Assembly (NCBI GenBank): GCA_964640935.1
Contig: CAZXIY010000061.1
Coordinates: forward strand, 1 to 6,832
Source: CAZXIY01 sp964640935
Lineage (GTDB): Archaea > Thermoplasmatota > Thermoplasmata > Methanomassiliicoccales > Methanomethylophilaceae
Length of the DNA: 6,832 nt
Direction: 5' to 3'
In this document: positions 1-5,103 of the stretch, piece after piece
Layout: every line of letters begins with the position of its first letter
Numbering within the stretch: the first letter of the stretch is position 1
Made by a program: the position numbers and the translations under genes
Notes under the pieces: model-generated
Seen by the model: only the letters and a program-made list of their open reading frames with translations
Databases searched by the model: none
Told to the model about the DNA's origin: nothing

Positions 1-97
1 CAGCACGAATCTATGAATATTTTCCTCTGCGAACGGTCGTGGCCCCCCGAATCATTCTGAAATCGACATCCGTGCGATAAAGTTCGCAATGGCTAGA

Positions 98-127
98 GTA
101 TAAATCGCTGCCCGCCATCTGCCGATC
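98..127 (+). promoter_or_regulatory. Probable leaderless promoter of the MarR gene
   Basis: A clear TATA box (TATAAAT, 99-105) is centred about 26 nt before the ATG at 128, the usual archaeal distance from TATA box to transcription start. No Shine-Dalgarno precedes the ATG, so the mRNA probably starts at or next to the start codon. The octamer ATCTGCCG at 117-124 ends 3 nt before the ATG and recurs at the same place before the MFS gene. The rest of 1-97 holds no gene I can support; a 7-bp inverted pair TGCGAAC (28-34) / GTTCGCA (82-88) is the only structure noted there. Confidence 0.6.
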
Positions 128-553
128 ATGGGCGAACAGGGCAGATATGATTTTTCGGAACAGTGTCCGGGCAGGATGAAGAGATATTACGAGAGACATA
201 TCAACGACCTTCTCAAGGAGCACGGCATCACATCTGCGTTCGTACCCTACATAATGGTCCTTTCCATGAACGAGGGCATCTCTCTCAAGACGCTCACGGC
301 CAAGGTCGGCATGGACCGCGCTCATACGACCAGGGTGATATCCAAACTAATGGACGGGGGTTTCGTCGAGGATACCGCCTCCGGATGCAAGGAGTACAGC
401 ATTCGACTAACCCCCAAAGGAGAGGATGCATGCAGATTCATCAGGGAGAAGACCGCGGCGGTGACCGAGGAACTCCTCTCGTGCCTCGATGACGATGAAC
501 GCAGATCATGGAACGATCTGTGGTCCAAGGTCAATGAAGCGATGGATCGGTGA
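128..553 (+). CDS. MarR-family winged-helix transcriptional regulator
   Basis: A 141-residue protein, the usual length of MarR-family repressors, which bind DNA as dimers and often release it on binding small phenolic or drug-like ligands or on cysteine oxidation. The winged helix is evident: a helical region with ISLKTLTAKVG at 51-61, a recognition helix around 62-78 (DRAHTTRVISKLMDGG), and a wing at about 82-97 ending in the family-typical RLTPKG. The N- and C-terminal helices (about 17-32 and 101-140) would form the dimer interface. Cysteines at 13, 87, 102 and 119 leave thiol sensing possible but unproven. The ATG at 128 is favoured because a TATA box lies 26 nt upstream. The gene converges on the MFS transporter and overlaps its 3' end by 23 bp; a MarR-style palindrome in the transporter promoter makes the transporter the likely target (inference). 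The ligand is unknown. Confidence 0.9.
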   Translation: MGEQGRYDFSEQCPGRMKRYYERHINDLLKEHGITSAFVPYIMVLSMNEGISLKTLTAKVGMDRAHTTRVISKLMDGGFVEDTASGCKEYSIRLTPKGEDACRFIREKTAAVTEELLSCLDDDERRSWNDLWSKVNEAMDR

Positions 554-1940
554 CATCCTGTTTGGGTTTGAGCAGATACGCCGATATGCACCCCATCACG
601 CAGAACAGCGCTCCGGCCACCCATGTCCAGACATATCCTTCGATACCGTACGCGAACATTCCTCCCAATGCGTAATTGGAAAGTATCATGGTCCCGAGCA
701 CCGGCCCGATGGACCCGCCGATGAGACGGAACATGGTGTTCATGCCCGACGATATCCCGAAATCCTCGCCCGGGCTTGTTTCCACGACGACGTTGATCAT
801 CGACACCATCGCCAGAGCGTTGCCAACTCCGGAGACCGCCATCGCGAGGACGATCATCCAGAGTTCGCTGTGGAACAGCACGAGCATCAGGTCCCCTATA
901 GCGAATGCGGCCATACCGGCCGCCAGGACCTTGATCGACATCCCTTTCTTCTTGCACCACTTGCCCGACATAGGTCCGAAGATGACACCCATTATCGCCA
1001 TGGGTATCATGACAAGCCCGACATCGAACGTATCTTTGATATCGAATCCGCCGATGGTCTTCGATGACATCAGCAGATACGGAAGCGTCTGGAAGAGCAT
1101 GAACATGGCTATTCCGAAGAGGAATGCGGTCACATGCGCCCCGGCCCCGTTCCCGGCGAGCAGACTCAGTTTGACGAGAGGTTCCTTCGTCTTCCTTTCC
1201 CACGATACGAATGCGACGAGCATGACCGCGAACAATGCGAGACACGTCAGGATCACAGGGTCGGACAGACCGCCGTCCTCGAGCAGGGTCATCGCCACGA
1301 GCACGGACAGAATGGACCCGCTCAGCAGCGCGGCGCCGGTGACGTCGATCCTTCTTCCTTCCGCGAGGACACCTGCATCTTTGATCATGAAGTATATTAT
1401 CGGCAGCATGACCACGAACAGCGGGGCCACGATGTAGTAGCAGTACTTCCAATCGAACACGGAGACTATCCATCCGCCGCCCAGAAGACCTACCGACACG
1501 CCGATGGAGAACATTGCGCTGACCACGCCTATGGCGACAGGTATCTTCGGTTTAGGGAAAGTATCCCTGATGATCCCGAAGAAGATGGGGAACATCGTGA
1601 GGCCAACGCCCTGCAATGCGCGGAATGCCAAGAGCAGCCAGAAATCATAATTGAATACCGCGCACCCTATCAGACCAGCAGTGTAGATGGAGAAAGTGAT
1701 CATCAGCATGCGTTTCTTTCCGTATATGTCCGCCATCTTTCCGATGATCGGGTTCATCACCGCACCCACCAGCAGATAGATGGACAGGATCCAGGACACC
1801 CACGACTTCTGATCCGGGAAGTTCATTGTTATCTGCGGTATCGCCGGCACCAGCATTATGTCTATGAACATTACCATCAGAGCGACGAATGCCATGATCG
1901 CCAGCGTGATGTTGCATTGTTTTTGCGATAGTTCTGCCAT
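531..1940 (-). CDS. MFS multidrug-type efflux transporter, DHA2 (14-TM) family
   Basis: A 469-residue integral membrane protein, predicted to export small hydrophobic compounds by proton antiport. I count about 14 hydrophobic segments (roughly 11-35, 48-67, 78-95, 100-122, 135-157, 165-187, 200-221, 227-246, 268-290, 306-323, 335-355, 361-385, 400-420, 438-458), as in DHA2 transporters. Family motifs are visible: FIDIMLVPAIPQI in TM1 (25-37), motif A GKMADIYGKKR in the 2-3 loop (67-77), a motif-C-like GVSVGLLGGGWI in TM5 (147-158), and SPGEDFGISSGMN (389-401) before TM13. The start is set at the ATG at 1940; an upstream in-frame TTG (1982) falls inside the operator palindrome and would add non-membrane residues. 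No Shine-Dalgarno precedes the ATG, so it is probably leaderless. Its 3' end overlaps the convergent MarR gene. The substrate cannot be told from sequence. Confidence 0.92.
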   Translation of the reverse strand: MAELSQKQCNITLAIMAFVALMVMFIDIMLVPAIPQITMNFPDQKSWVSWILSIYLLVGAVMNPIIGKMADIYGKKRMLMITFSIYTAGLIGCAVFNYDFWLLLAFRALQGVGLTMFPIFFGIIRDTFPKPKIPVAIGVVSAMFSIGVSVGLLGGGWIVSVFDWKYCYYIVAPLFVVMLPIIYFMIKDAGVLAEGRRIDVTGAALLSGSILSVLVAMTLLEDGGLSDPVILTCLALFAVMLVAFVSWERKTKEPLVKLSLLAGNGAGAHVTAFLFGIAMFMLFQTLPYLLMSSKTIGGFDIKDTFDVGLVMIPMAIMGVIFGPMSGKWCKKKGMSIKVLAAGMAAFAIGDLMLVLFHSELWMIVLAMAVSGVGNALAMVSMINVVVETSPGEDFGISSGMNTMFRLIGGSIGPVLGTMILSNYALGGMFAYGIEGYVWTWVAGALFCVMGCISAYLLKPKQDVTDPSLH

Positions 1941-1990
1941 CGGCGGCAGATAGTATCGGTGGTATATTAATTGACAAGTCAATTATTAAA
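1941..1990 (-). promoter_or_regulatory. MFS promoter region with TATA-like element
   Basis: On the minus strand the element TTAATATA (1970-1963) lies about 26 nt before the ATG at 1940, fitting a leaderless transcript; a second AT-rich candidate, TTTAATAAT, lies at 1990-1982. ATCTGCCG occupies 1951-1944, 3 nt before the ATG, exactly as in the MarR promoter. The operator palindrome at 1968-1985 overlaps the upstream edge of the nearer TATA box, where a bound repressor would block TBP/TFB. Confidence 0.5.
1968..1985. promoter_or_regulatory. 18-bp perfect palindrome, candidate MarR operator
   Basis: TAATTGAC-AA-GTCAATTA: two perfect 8-bp arms around a 2-bp centre. MarR-family operators are commonly 16-20 bp palindromes with TTG…CAA-type arms, so size and form fit. 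It sits 28-45 nt upstream of the transporter ATG over the TATA region. The likely ligand is the MarR protein encoded at 128-553 (inference). No second full copy was found in the window; one 8-nt half-site (GTCAATTA) occurs at 6818-6825. Confidence 0.6.
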
Positions 1991-2063
1991 CACGATAGAA
2001 CCCTTGTCTAAATTTCAAACGGGGATGTCAAGATCATGGCAATGCCCCTGACAGAAAAGGGAT

Positions 2064-2088
2064 CGTCGCCGTTATGCAAGGCAACGGC
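2064..2088 (-). terminator. Possible terminator hairpin after the first ATPase gene
   Basis: Directly after the minus-strand TGA (2091-2089) is GCCGTT, a 9-nt loop, and AACGGC (6-bp perfect stem, 2088-2068), followed at some distance by CCCTTTTCTG on the same strand. The position is right for a terminator, but the stem is short and there is no immediate U-tract. The rest of the 148-bp gap between this gene and the MFS gene is promoter and operator sequence for the latter. Confidence 0.3.
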
Positions 2089-3360
2089 TCACGGGCCCAG
2101 GCAGCCGAGCGGGACGACCCATACGTCGTCCTCACGTCTGTATGCTGCATTTGTCGTTGTCAGGACCATGAGGAACGAAGCTTTGTTCTCGGAATCAATG
2201 TCATCGTTCAGAGCCAATAGGCTTTCGGCCCCTTCATCTATCAATTCCGAACTGCCTAATTTGACCTCGACAGCCCCCCATCTTCCGTCTCTCAGTGTAA
2301 TCACGGCATCGGATTCTCTTCCGGAGCTGTTCCTGAAATGTTTTACGGTACCGCTGATCCTGTCAGAATATACTCTGAGATCTCTGAGACAAAGATTCTC
2401 GAAAAGCAATCCGAACGTTCTGAGATCCCCGATAAGCCCCTCGGGTCCGATCCCAAGTGCGGCGCAGGCTATCGACGGATCCACGAAATACCTGGTGTTC
2501 GATGTTCTTATAGCCGTCTTCGACCGTAAATTGGGGTTCCATGATTCGGATTCTTCCACGACGTACAGTCTCTTCAGGGCTTTGACGTATGACGCGACCG
2601 TGTCAACGTCGAGGGTGCAGTTCTCGTTGGACAGCATATCCTTCCTTATGGTGGAATTATTCGCCTGCGTTGAGCAATTCCGTGCATATGACCGCAACAG
2701 CAGTTTGACCCTCTCGGGATCGCGTTTGACCCCATCTGAATCGGATAGATCCGATTCTGTTATGCCGTCATAGTAGTCGATCGCCTGCTGGAGTGCGATC
2801 TCCCGTTTTTTGCCTATGGCCAAAGGCCATCCGCCTCTTGCGGTATAGAAGGCATAATCTATGATATCCTTGTCGCATTTCGATGAATTAATTGATTTAT
2901 TGTTGAAAAGATCGGACAACGATATGGAGCCGTCGCTTTCTTTTGATTCGAAAAGCGTCATAGGCCGCATGACAAGGTCCGTGATGCGTCCTGTCCCGCT
3001 GTGCTGTTCGCTCAGTGCTTTATCATCCGGAACAACGGATCCGGTCAATATGAACTGACCGAATTCACCGCGTCTGTCTACTTCGGTCCTGATCTGATTC
3101 CATATGAACGGGATCGTTTGCCATTCGTCGATGAGAAGCGGCGTGTCGCCCTTGAGGAAAGTCGAAGGGGAGATCTTCGCCAATTGGGTATTCTGTTCTC
3201 TGGTATCTTCATCCTGCATCATGATGGAAGTTTTAGCGAATCTTTTGGCGGTGGTGGATTTACCGCACCATTTAGGTCCTTTGATCCAAACGGCTCCTTT
3301 ACTTTTCAATTTGAAATCAAGGACATCGTCAACGATTCTAGGCAGATATTTTCCAGCCAT
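2089..3360 (-). CDS. AAA_14 / DUF4143 ATPase with PD-(D/E)XK-like C-terminus (copy 1)
   Basis: A 423-residue P-loop ATPase of the AAA_14 plus DUF4143 architecture; the cellular role of this family is not established. Walker A is GPKWCGKS (28-35), Walker B PLLIDE (74-79), a sensor-like LTGS lies at 105-108, and a conserved-looking arginine stretch (GTGRI, R125; MRPMTLFES from 131) follows. The C-terminal domain has the nuclease-fold signature spread over E321 (LLFENL), D351 (ESDAVI) and E365-x-K367 (VEVKLG), so both halves look intact. ATG 3360 is preferred over an in-frame GTG at 3375: homologues as I know them begin close to KYLPRIVD, and GGGTGA lies about 11 nt before this ATG. Direct repeats with a 23-bp period overlap its promoter. 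By eye the gene is more AT-rich than the MFS gene, which fits horizontal acquisition. It is only distantly similar to the second copy at 5096-6469. Confidence 0.9.
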   Translation of the reverse strand: MAGKYLPRIVDDVLDFKLKSKGAVWIKGPKWCGKSTTAKRFAKTSIMMQDEDTREQNTQLAKISPSTFLKGDTPLLIDEWQTIPFIWNQIRTEVDRRGEFGQFILTGSVVPDDKALSEQHSGTGRITDLVMRPMTLFESKESDGSISLSDLFNNKSINSSKCDKDIIDYAFYTARGGWPLAIGKKREIALQQAIDYYDGITESDLSDSDGVKRDPERVKLLLRSYARNCSTQANNSTIRKDMLSNENCTLDVDTVASYVKALKRLYVVEESESWNPNLRSKTAIRTSNTRYFVDPSIACAALGIGPEGLIGDLRTFGLLFENLCLRDLRVYSDRISGTVKHFRNSSGRESDAVITLRDGRWGAVEVKLGSSELIDEGAESLLALNDDIDSENKASFLMVLTTTNAAYRREDDVWVVPLGCLGP

Positions 3361-3375
3361 GGTATGTGCAGTCAC

Positions 3376-3412
3376 CCTTCCATCATAATCTGTTCGGTTA
3401 TTTATTATAATT
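3376..3412 (-). promoter_or_regulatory. Promoter and ribosome binding site of ATPase copy 1
   Basis: On the minus strand an AT-rich TATA-like stretch, TTATAATAAATA, centres near 3405, placing transcription start near 3379. GGAAGGGTGA spans about 3380-3371 and resembles the archaeal anti-SD complement (GGAGGTGAT), at a usable distance from ATG 3360 but far too close for GTG 3375. This decides the start chosen. Confidence 0.4.
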
Positions 3413-3460
3413 TCGTTCGGTAGTTTGTGAGTAAAGTGTTAGGTAGTTTGTAGAATTCAA
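3392..3460. repeat. Three direct repeats, 23-bp period, at promoter of ATPase copy 1
   Basis: GTTCGGT at 3392, GTTCGGT at 3415 and GTTAGGT at 3438 are spaced by exactly 23 bp. Copies 2 and 3 match over GTTxGGTAGTTTGT (13 of 14 bases); copy 1 conserves mainly the first seven bases and contains the TATA-like element. The regular spacing, slightly over two helical turns, fits an iteron-like protein-binding array. The rest of the 263-bp gap between the two divergent genes (3461-3550) shows nothing I recognise. Confidence 0.5.
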
Positions 3461-3551
3461 TATGACCGAACTGGGTATTTCTGAATTGTAAAAGCTGTAT
3501 TCAAACTGTGCGCAATTATTCACCGGCGGTCAAAAACGTTATTTGCTGTGG

Positions 3552-3566
3552 GATCATCCGATGATC
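3552..3566. promoter_or_regulatory. 15-bp inverted repeat upstream of the TfoX-like gene
   Basis: GATCATC-C-GATGATC, perfect 7-bp arms around one base. It ends about 18 bp before a TATA-like TTATAACA (3584-3591), a suitable place for a regulator of the downstream gene. The binding protein is unknown, and a chance palindrome cannot be excluded. Confidence 0.35.
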
Positions 3567-3583
3567 ATCAAAATCCAAACAGA

Positions 3584-3618
3584 TTATAACATGAATATGC
3601 TGTATCTGTGTCCGTGAT
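3584..3618 (+). promoter_or_regulatory. Promoter and Shine-Dalgarno of the TfoX-like gene
   Basis: TTATAACA at 3584-3591 predicts a transcription start near 3612. GTGAT at 3614-3618, five bases before ATG 3624, matches the archaeal anti-SD end (complement of AUCAC) and supports that start codon. If the predicted transcription start is right, the leader is only about ten bases. Confidence 0.4.
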
Positions 3619-3623
3619 CCGCA

Positions 3624-3941
3624 ATGGCTTCGAGCAAAGCATTTCTAGAACACATCCTCGGACAGCTTTCAGATCTCGATGATGTCGCATACAGGCCGAT
3701 GATGGGCGAATTCATAATCTACTATCGCGGGAAGATAGTCGGCGGTATCTACGATGACCGTTTCATGGTGAAACCTGTCCGGTCTGCCGTAGAATACCTT
3801 GGAAAAGCACCGTTCGCAGTTCCTTACGAGGGAGCGAAAGAGATGCTCCTGGTGGAAGATATCGGCGATAAAAAGTTCTTAGCAGGGCTGCTCGAGGCCA
3901 TTATTGACGATCTGCCGGAGCCTAAAAGTAAAAAGGGATGA
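3624..3941 (+). CDS. TfoX/Sxy N-terminal domain protein
   Basis: A 105-residue protein consisting only of the TfoX-N domain. Typical features are YRPMMGEFIIYYRGK at 23-37, GGIYDDRFMVKP at 40-51, PYEGAKEMLLVED at 67-79 and a terminal amphipathic helix ending DLPEPKSKKG. In gammaproteobacteria, Sxy/TfoX is a two-domain (about 209 aa) activator of CRP-dependent competence genes. Stand-alone N-domain proteins like this one are common in bacteria and archaea, their role is unknown, and a competence function should not be assumed. The start at 3624 is supported by a GTGAT site five bases upstream. It lies 71 bp before the ArsR gene on the same strand, but that gene appears to have its own promoter, so co-transcription is uncertain. 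No strong terminator follows; only a T-rich stretch is seen near 3960-3967. Confidence 0.88.
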   Translation: MASSKAFLEHILGQLSDLDDVAYRPMMGEFIIYYRGKIVGGIYDDRFMVKPVRSAVEYLGKAPFAVPYEGAKEMLLVEDIGDKKFLAGLLEAIIDDLPEPKSKKG

Positions 3942-3978
3942 AACAGACCCACAACTCTCGTTTGTTCTACGCGTGATT

Positions 3979-3998
3979 CTAAATACGATTATTTGTTC
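3979..3998 (+). promoter_or_regulatory. Promoter with small inverted repeat before the ArsR gene
   Basis: TAAATA at 3980-3985 lies about 30 nt before ATG 4013 and no Shine-Dalgarno is visible, so the transcript is probably nearly leaderless. AAATA-CGAT-TATTT (3981-3994) is a 14-bp inverted repeat overlapping this TATA box, a natural place for autorepression by an ArsR protein. TTTGTTC also occurs twice (3961-3967 and 3992-3998). The arms are only 5 bp, so the operator reading is weak. Confidence 0.35.
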
Positions 3999-4012
3999 AT
4001 TGGTTTAAGCAC

Positions 4013-4378
4013 ATGAACCATCAAGACGAATCCGAAGAGATATCATCGAAGATAGACCAGCTCGCGACGGAAATCGAAAAATGCCGCAAGACATTGATCG
4101 CCATCGGCGACGAGAGCCGTCAGGGGCTGATCCTCGCGATGATGAAGATGAAGAAGTGCAGCGGGGCCCGCGTGGGCGAGATAACCGAAGCGACGCATCT
4201 GTCGAGACCGGCCGTATCGCATCACCTTCAGATCCTGAAGGATGCCGGGATTGTGAAGGTCCGCAAGGACGGCACCATGAACTACTACTATTTCGACACC
4301 GACACAATGTCGTTGGATTCTCTCATCAAGGTCCTAACGGATGCGGCCGGTGTCATGCGTATGCACAAGATAGAATGA
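4013..4378 (+). CDS. ArsR-family winged-helix transcriptional regulator
   Basis: A 121-residue protein of ArsR/SmtB type, which represses by binding promoter DNA as a dimer. An N-terminal charged helix (about 5-28, possible short coiled coil) precedes the winged helix: RQGLILAMMK (36-45), VGEITEATHLS (54-64), recognition helix SRPAVSHHLQILKDAGIV (64-81) and wing KVRKDGTMNYYYFD (82-95). The arsenic/cadmium-type CxC pair in the DNA-binding region is absent; only C24 and C49 are present, so a classical ArsR thiolate metal site is unlikely. C49 in KKCSG could still act as a redox or electrophile sensor (inference). A nitroreductase starts 45 nt after its stop, and the pairing suggests control of that flavoenzyme. 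ATG 4013 is the first in-frame start and lies at a leaderless distance from a TATA box. Confidence 0.9.
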   Translation: MNHQDESEEISSKIDQLATEIEKCRKTLIAIGDESRQGLILAMMKMKKCSGARVGEITEATHLSRPAVSHHLQILKDAGIVKVRKDGTMNYYYFDTDTMSLDSLIKVLTDAAGVMRMHKIE

Positions 4379-4390
4379 TATCAAAGAATA

Positions 4391-4399
4391 GGGGGAGAT
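4391..4399 (+). promoter_or_regulatory. Strong Shine-Dalgarno displaced from the nitroreductase ATG
   Basis: GGGGGAGAT is the best ribosome binding site in the window. It lies 24 nt before ATG 4424, too far to serve it, but only 3-6 nt before in-frame codons ACG 4403 and ATC 4406. Family members usually begin with residues like (M)xTIEEAMKERHSVR, which matches the reading frame from here, so initiation may really occur at a non-AUG codon such as ACG 4403. Confidence 0.45.
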
Positions 4400-4423
4400 A
4401 AAACGATCACGATAGAAGAAGCG

Positions 4424-5065
4424 ATGAAAGAACGCCACAGCGTCAGGCAGTACGACGACAGGGAGATCCCGGCCGAATCCATCAAGGCTCTGAGTGACAA
4501 GGTGGGCGAATGCAACCGCGAAAGCGGTCTCCGCATCCAACTCGTACTGAATGAACCGAAGGCCTTCGACGGCACAATGGCCCACTATGGCAAATTCAGC
4601 GGCGTGAAGAATTATATCGCACTGGTGGGTCCGAAGGACGCGGACGAAAAGTGCGGATATTACGGCGAGCAATTGGTGCTTTTGGCACAGCAACTCGGTC
4701 TCAATACATGCTGGGTCGCTCTGACATTCTCGAAGATCAAGACGGCATATACGGTCGGGGACAGGGAGAAGCTCCATCTCGTCATCGCATTGGGCTATGG
4801 ACTGAAGCAGGGCAATCCTCACAACAGCAAGCCGATGGAGAAACTTTGCAGCGTCACAGGCGAGATGCCCGAATGGTTCAAGAACGGGATGGAAGCGGCA
4901 ATGCTCGCTCCGACCGCCATGAATCAGCAGAAATTCCGCTTCACTCTCGACGGCGACAGGGTGTCGTCCAAGGCCGGCATGGGAGCATATGCGAAGGTCG
5001 ATCTCGGCATCGTGAAATGCCATTTCGAGATCGGGGCCGGAAAGGACAACTTCAAGTGGGTCTGA
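4424..5065 (+). CDS. Nitroreductase family protein, TM1586-type (FMN-dependent)
   Basis: A 213-residue protein (220 if initiated at 4403) resembling the TM1586-type nitroreductases, flavoproteins that use NAD(P)H-derived electrons to reduce nitro groups, quinones or other electrophiles; the actual substrate is unknown. The FMN-phosphate-binding motif RHSVR is at 4-8, a central helix GEQLVLLAQQLGLNTCWVAL runs 81-100, APTAMNQQKFRF at 162-173 is the family's second flavin-contacting segment, and the tail VKCHFEIGAG (197-206) is also typical. It follows the ArsR regulator by 45 nt on the same strand and in the same reading frame, so both are probably on one mRNA. It converges with the second ATPase gene; a 13-bp hairpin lies ten bases after its stop. 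The start is doubtful because the good Shine-Dalgarno points to an upstream non-AUG codon. Confidence 0.87.
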   Translation: MKERHSVRQYDDREIPAESIKALSDKVGECNRESGLRIQLVLNEPKAFDGTMAHYGKFSGVKNYIALVGPKDADEKCGYYGEQLVLLAQQLGLNTCWVALTFSKIKTAYTVGDREKLHLVIALGYGLKQGNPHNSKPMEKLCSVTGEMPEWFKNGMEAAMLAPTAMNQQKFRFTLDGDRVSSKAGMGAYAKVDLGIVKCHFEIGAGKDNFKWV

Positions 5066-5074
5066 AATCAGATC

Positions 5075-5103
5075 AGATGTGAGTTCCTGTGGAACTCACA
5101 TCT
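5075..5103. terminator. 13-bp perfect hairpin between convergent genes
   Basis: AGATGTGAGTTCC (5075-5087), loop TGT, GGAACTCACATCT (5091-5103). It begins ten bases after the nitroreductase stop, and its right arm contains the last codons and stop (5098-5096) of the convergent ATPase gene. A flanking GATC/GATC pair could extend it with a bulge. CCTTTT follows at 5111-5116 on the + strand but there is no immediate U-tract, so it may act as a bidirectional terminator or an mRNA 3'-end stabiliser. Confidence 0.55.

Noticed and set aside
28..88. Inverted pair TGCGAAC/GTTCGCA as a hairpin or operator
   Set aside because: The arms are 47 bp apart and only 7 bp long; chance occurrence is likely, and nothing else supports it.
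11..325. Minus-strand 104-aa open frame at the left edge
   Set aside because: It lies opposite the MarR promoter and gene and has no family resemblance.
322..1473. Long Arg/His-rich minus-strand frame of 383 aa
   Set aside because: It is an out-of-frame shadow of the MFS gene with low-complexity, charged composition typical of GC-rich shadow frames.
1134..1931. Plus-strand 265-aa frame
   Set aside because: Antisense shadow of the MFS gene, rich in His/Gln/Arg, without domains.
1941..1982. Upstream TTG start for the MFS transporter
   Set aside because: It would place coding sequence across the operator palindrome and TATA region and add residues not expected before the first membrane helix.
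3361..3375. GTG 3375 as start of ATPase copy 1
   Set aside because: The GGGTGA ribosome binding site overlaps it, whereas ATG 3360 is well spaced and fits the usual N-terminus.
4334..5023. Minus-strand 229-aa frame opposite the nitroreductase
   Set aside because: The + strand frame carries clear nitroreductase motifs; the opposite frame shows none and has an atypical composition.
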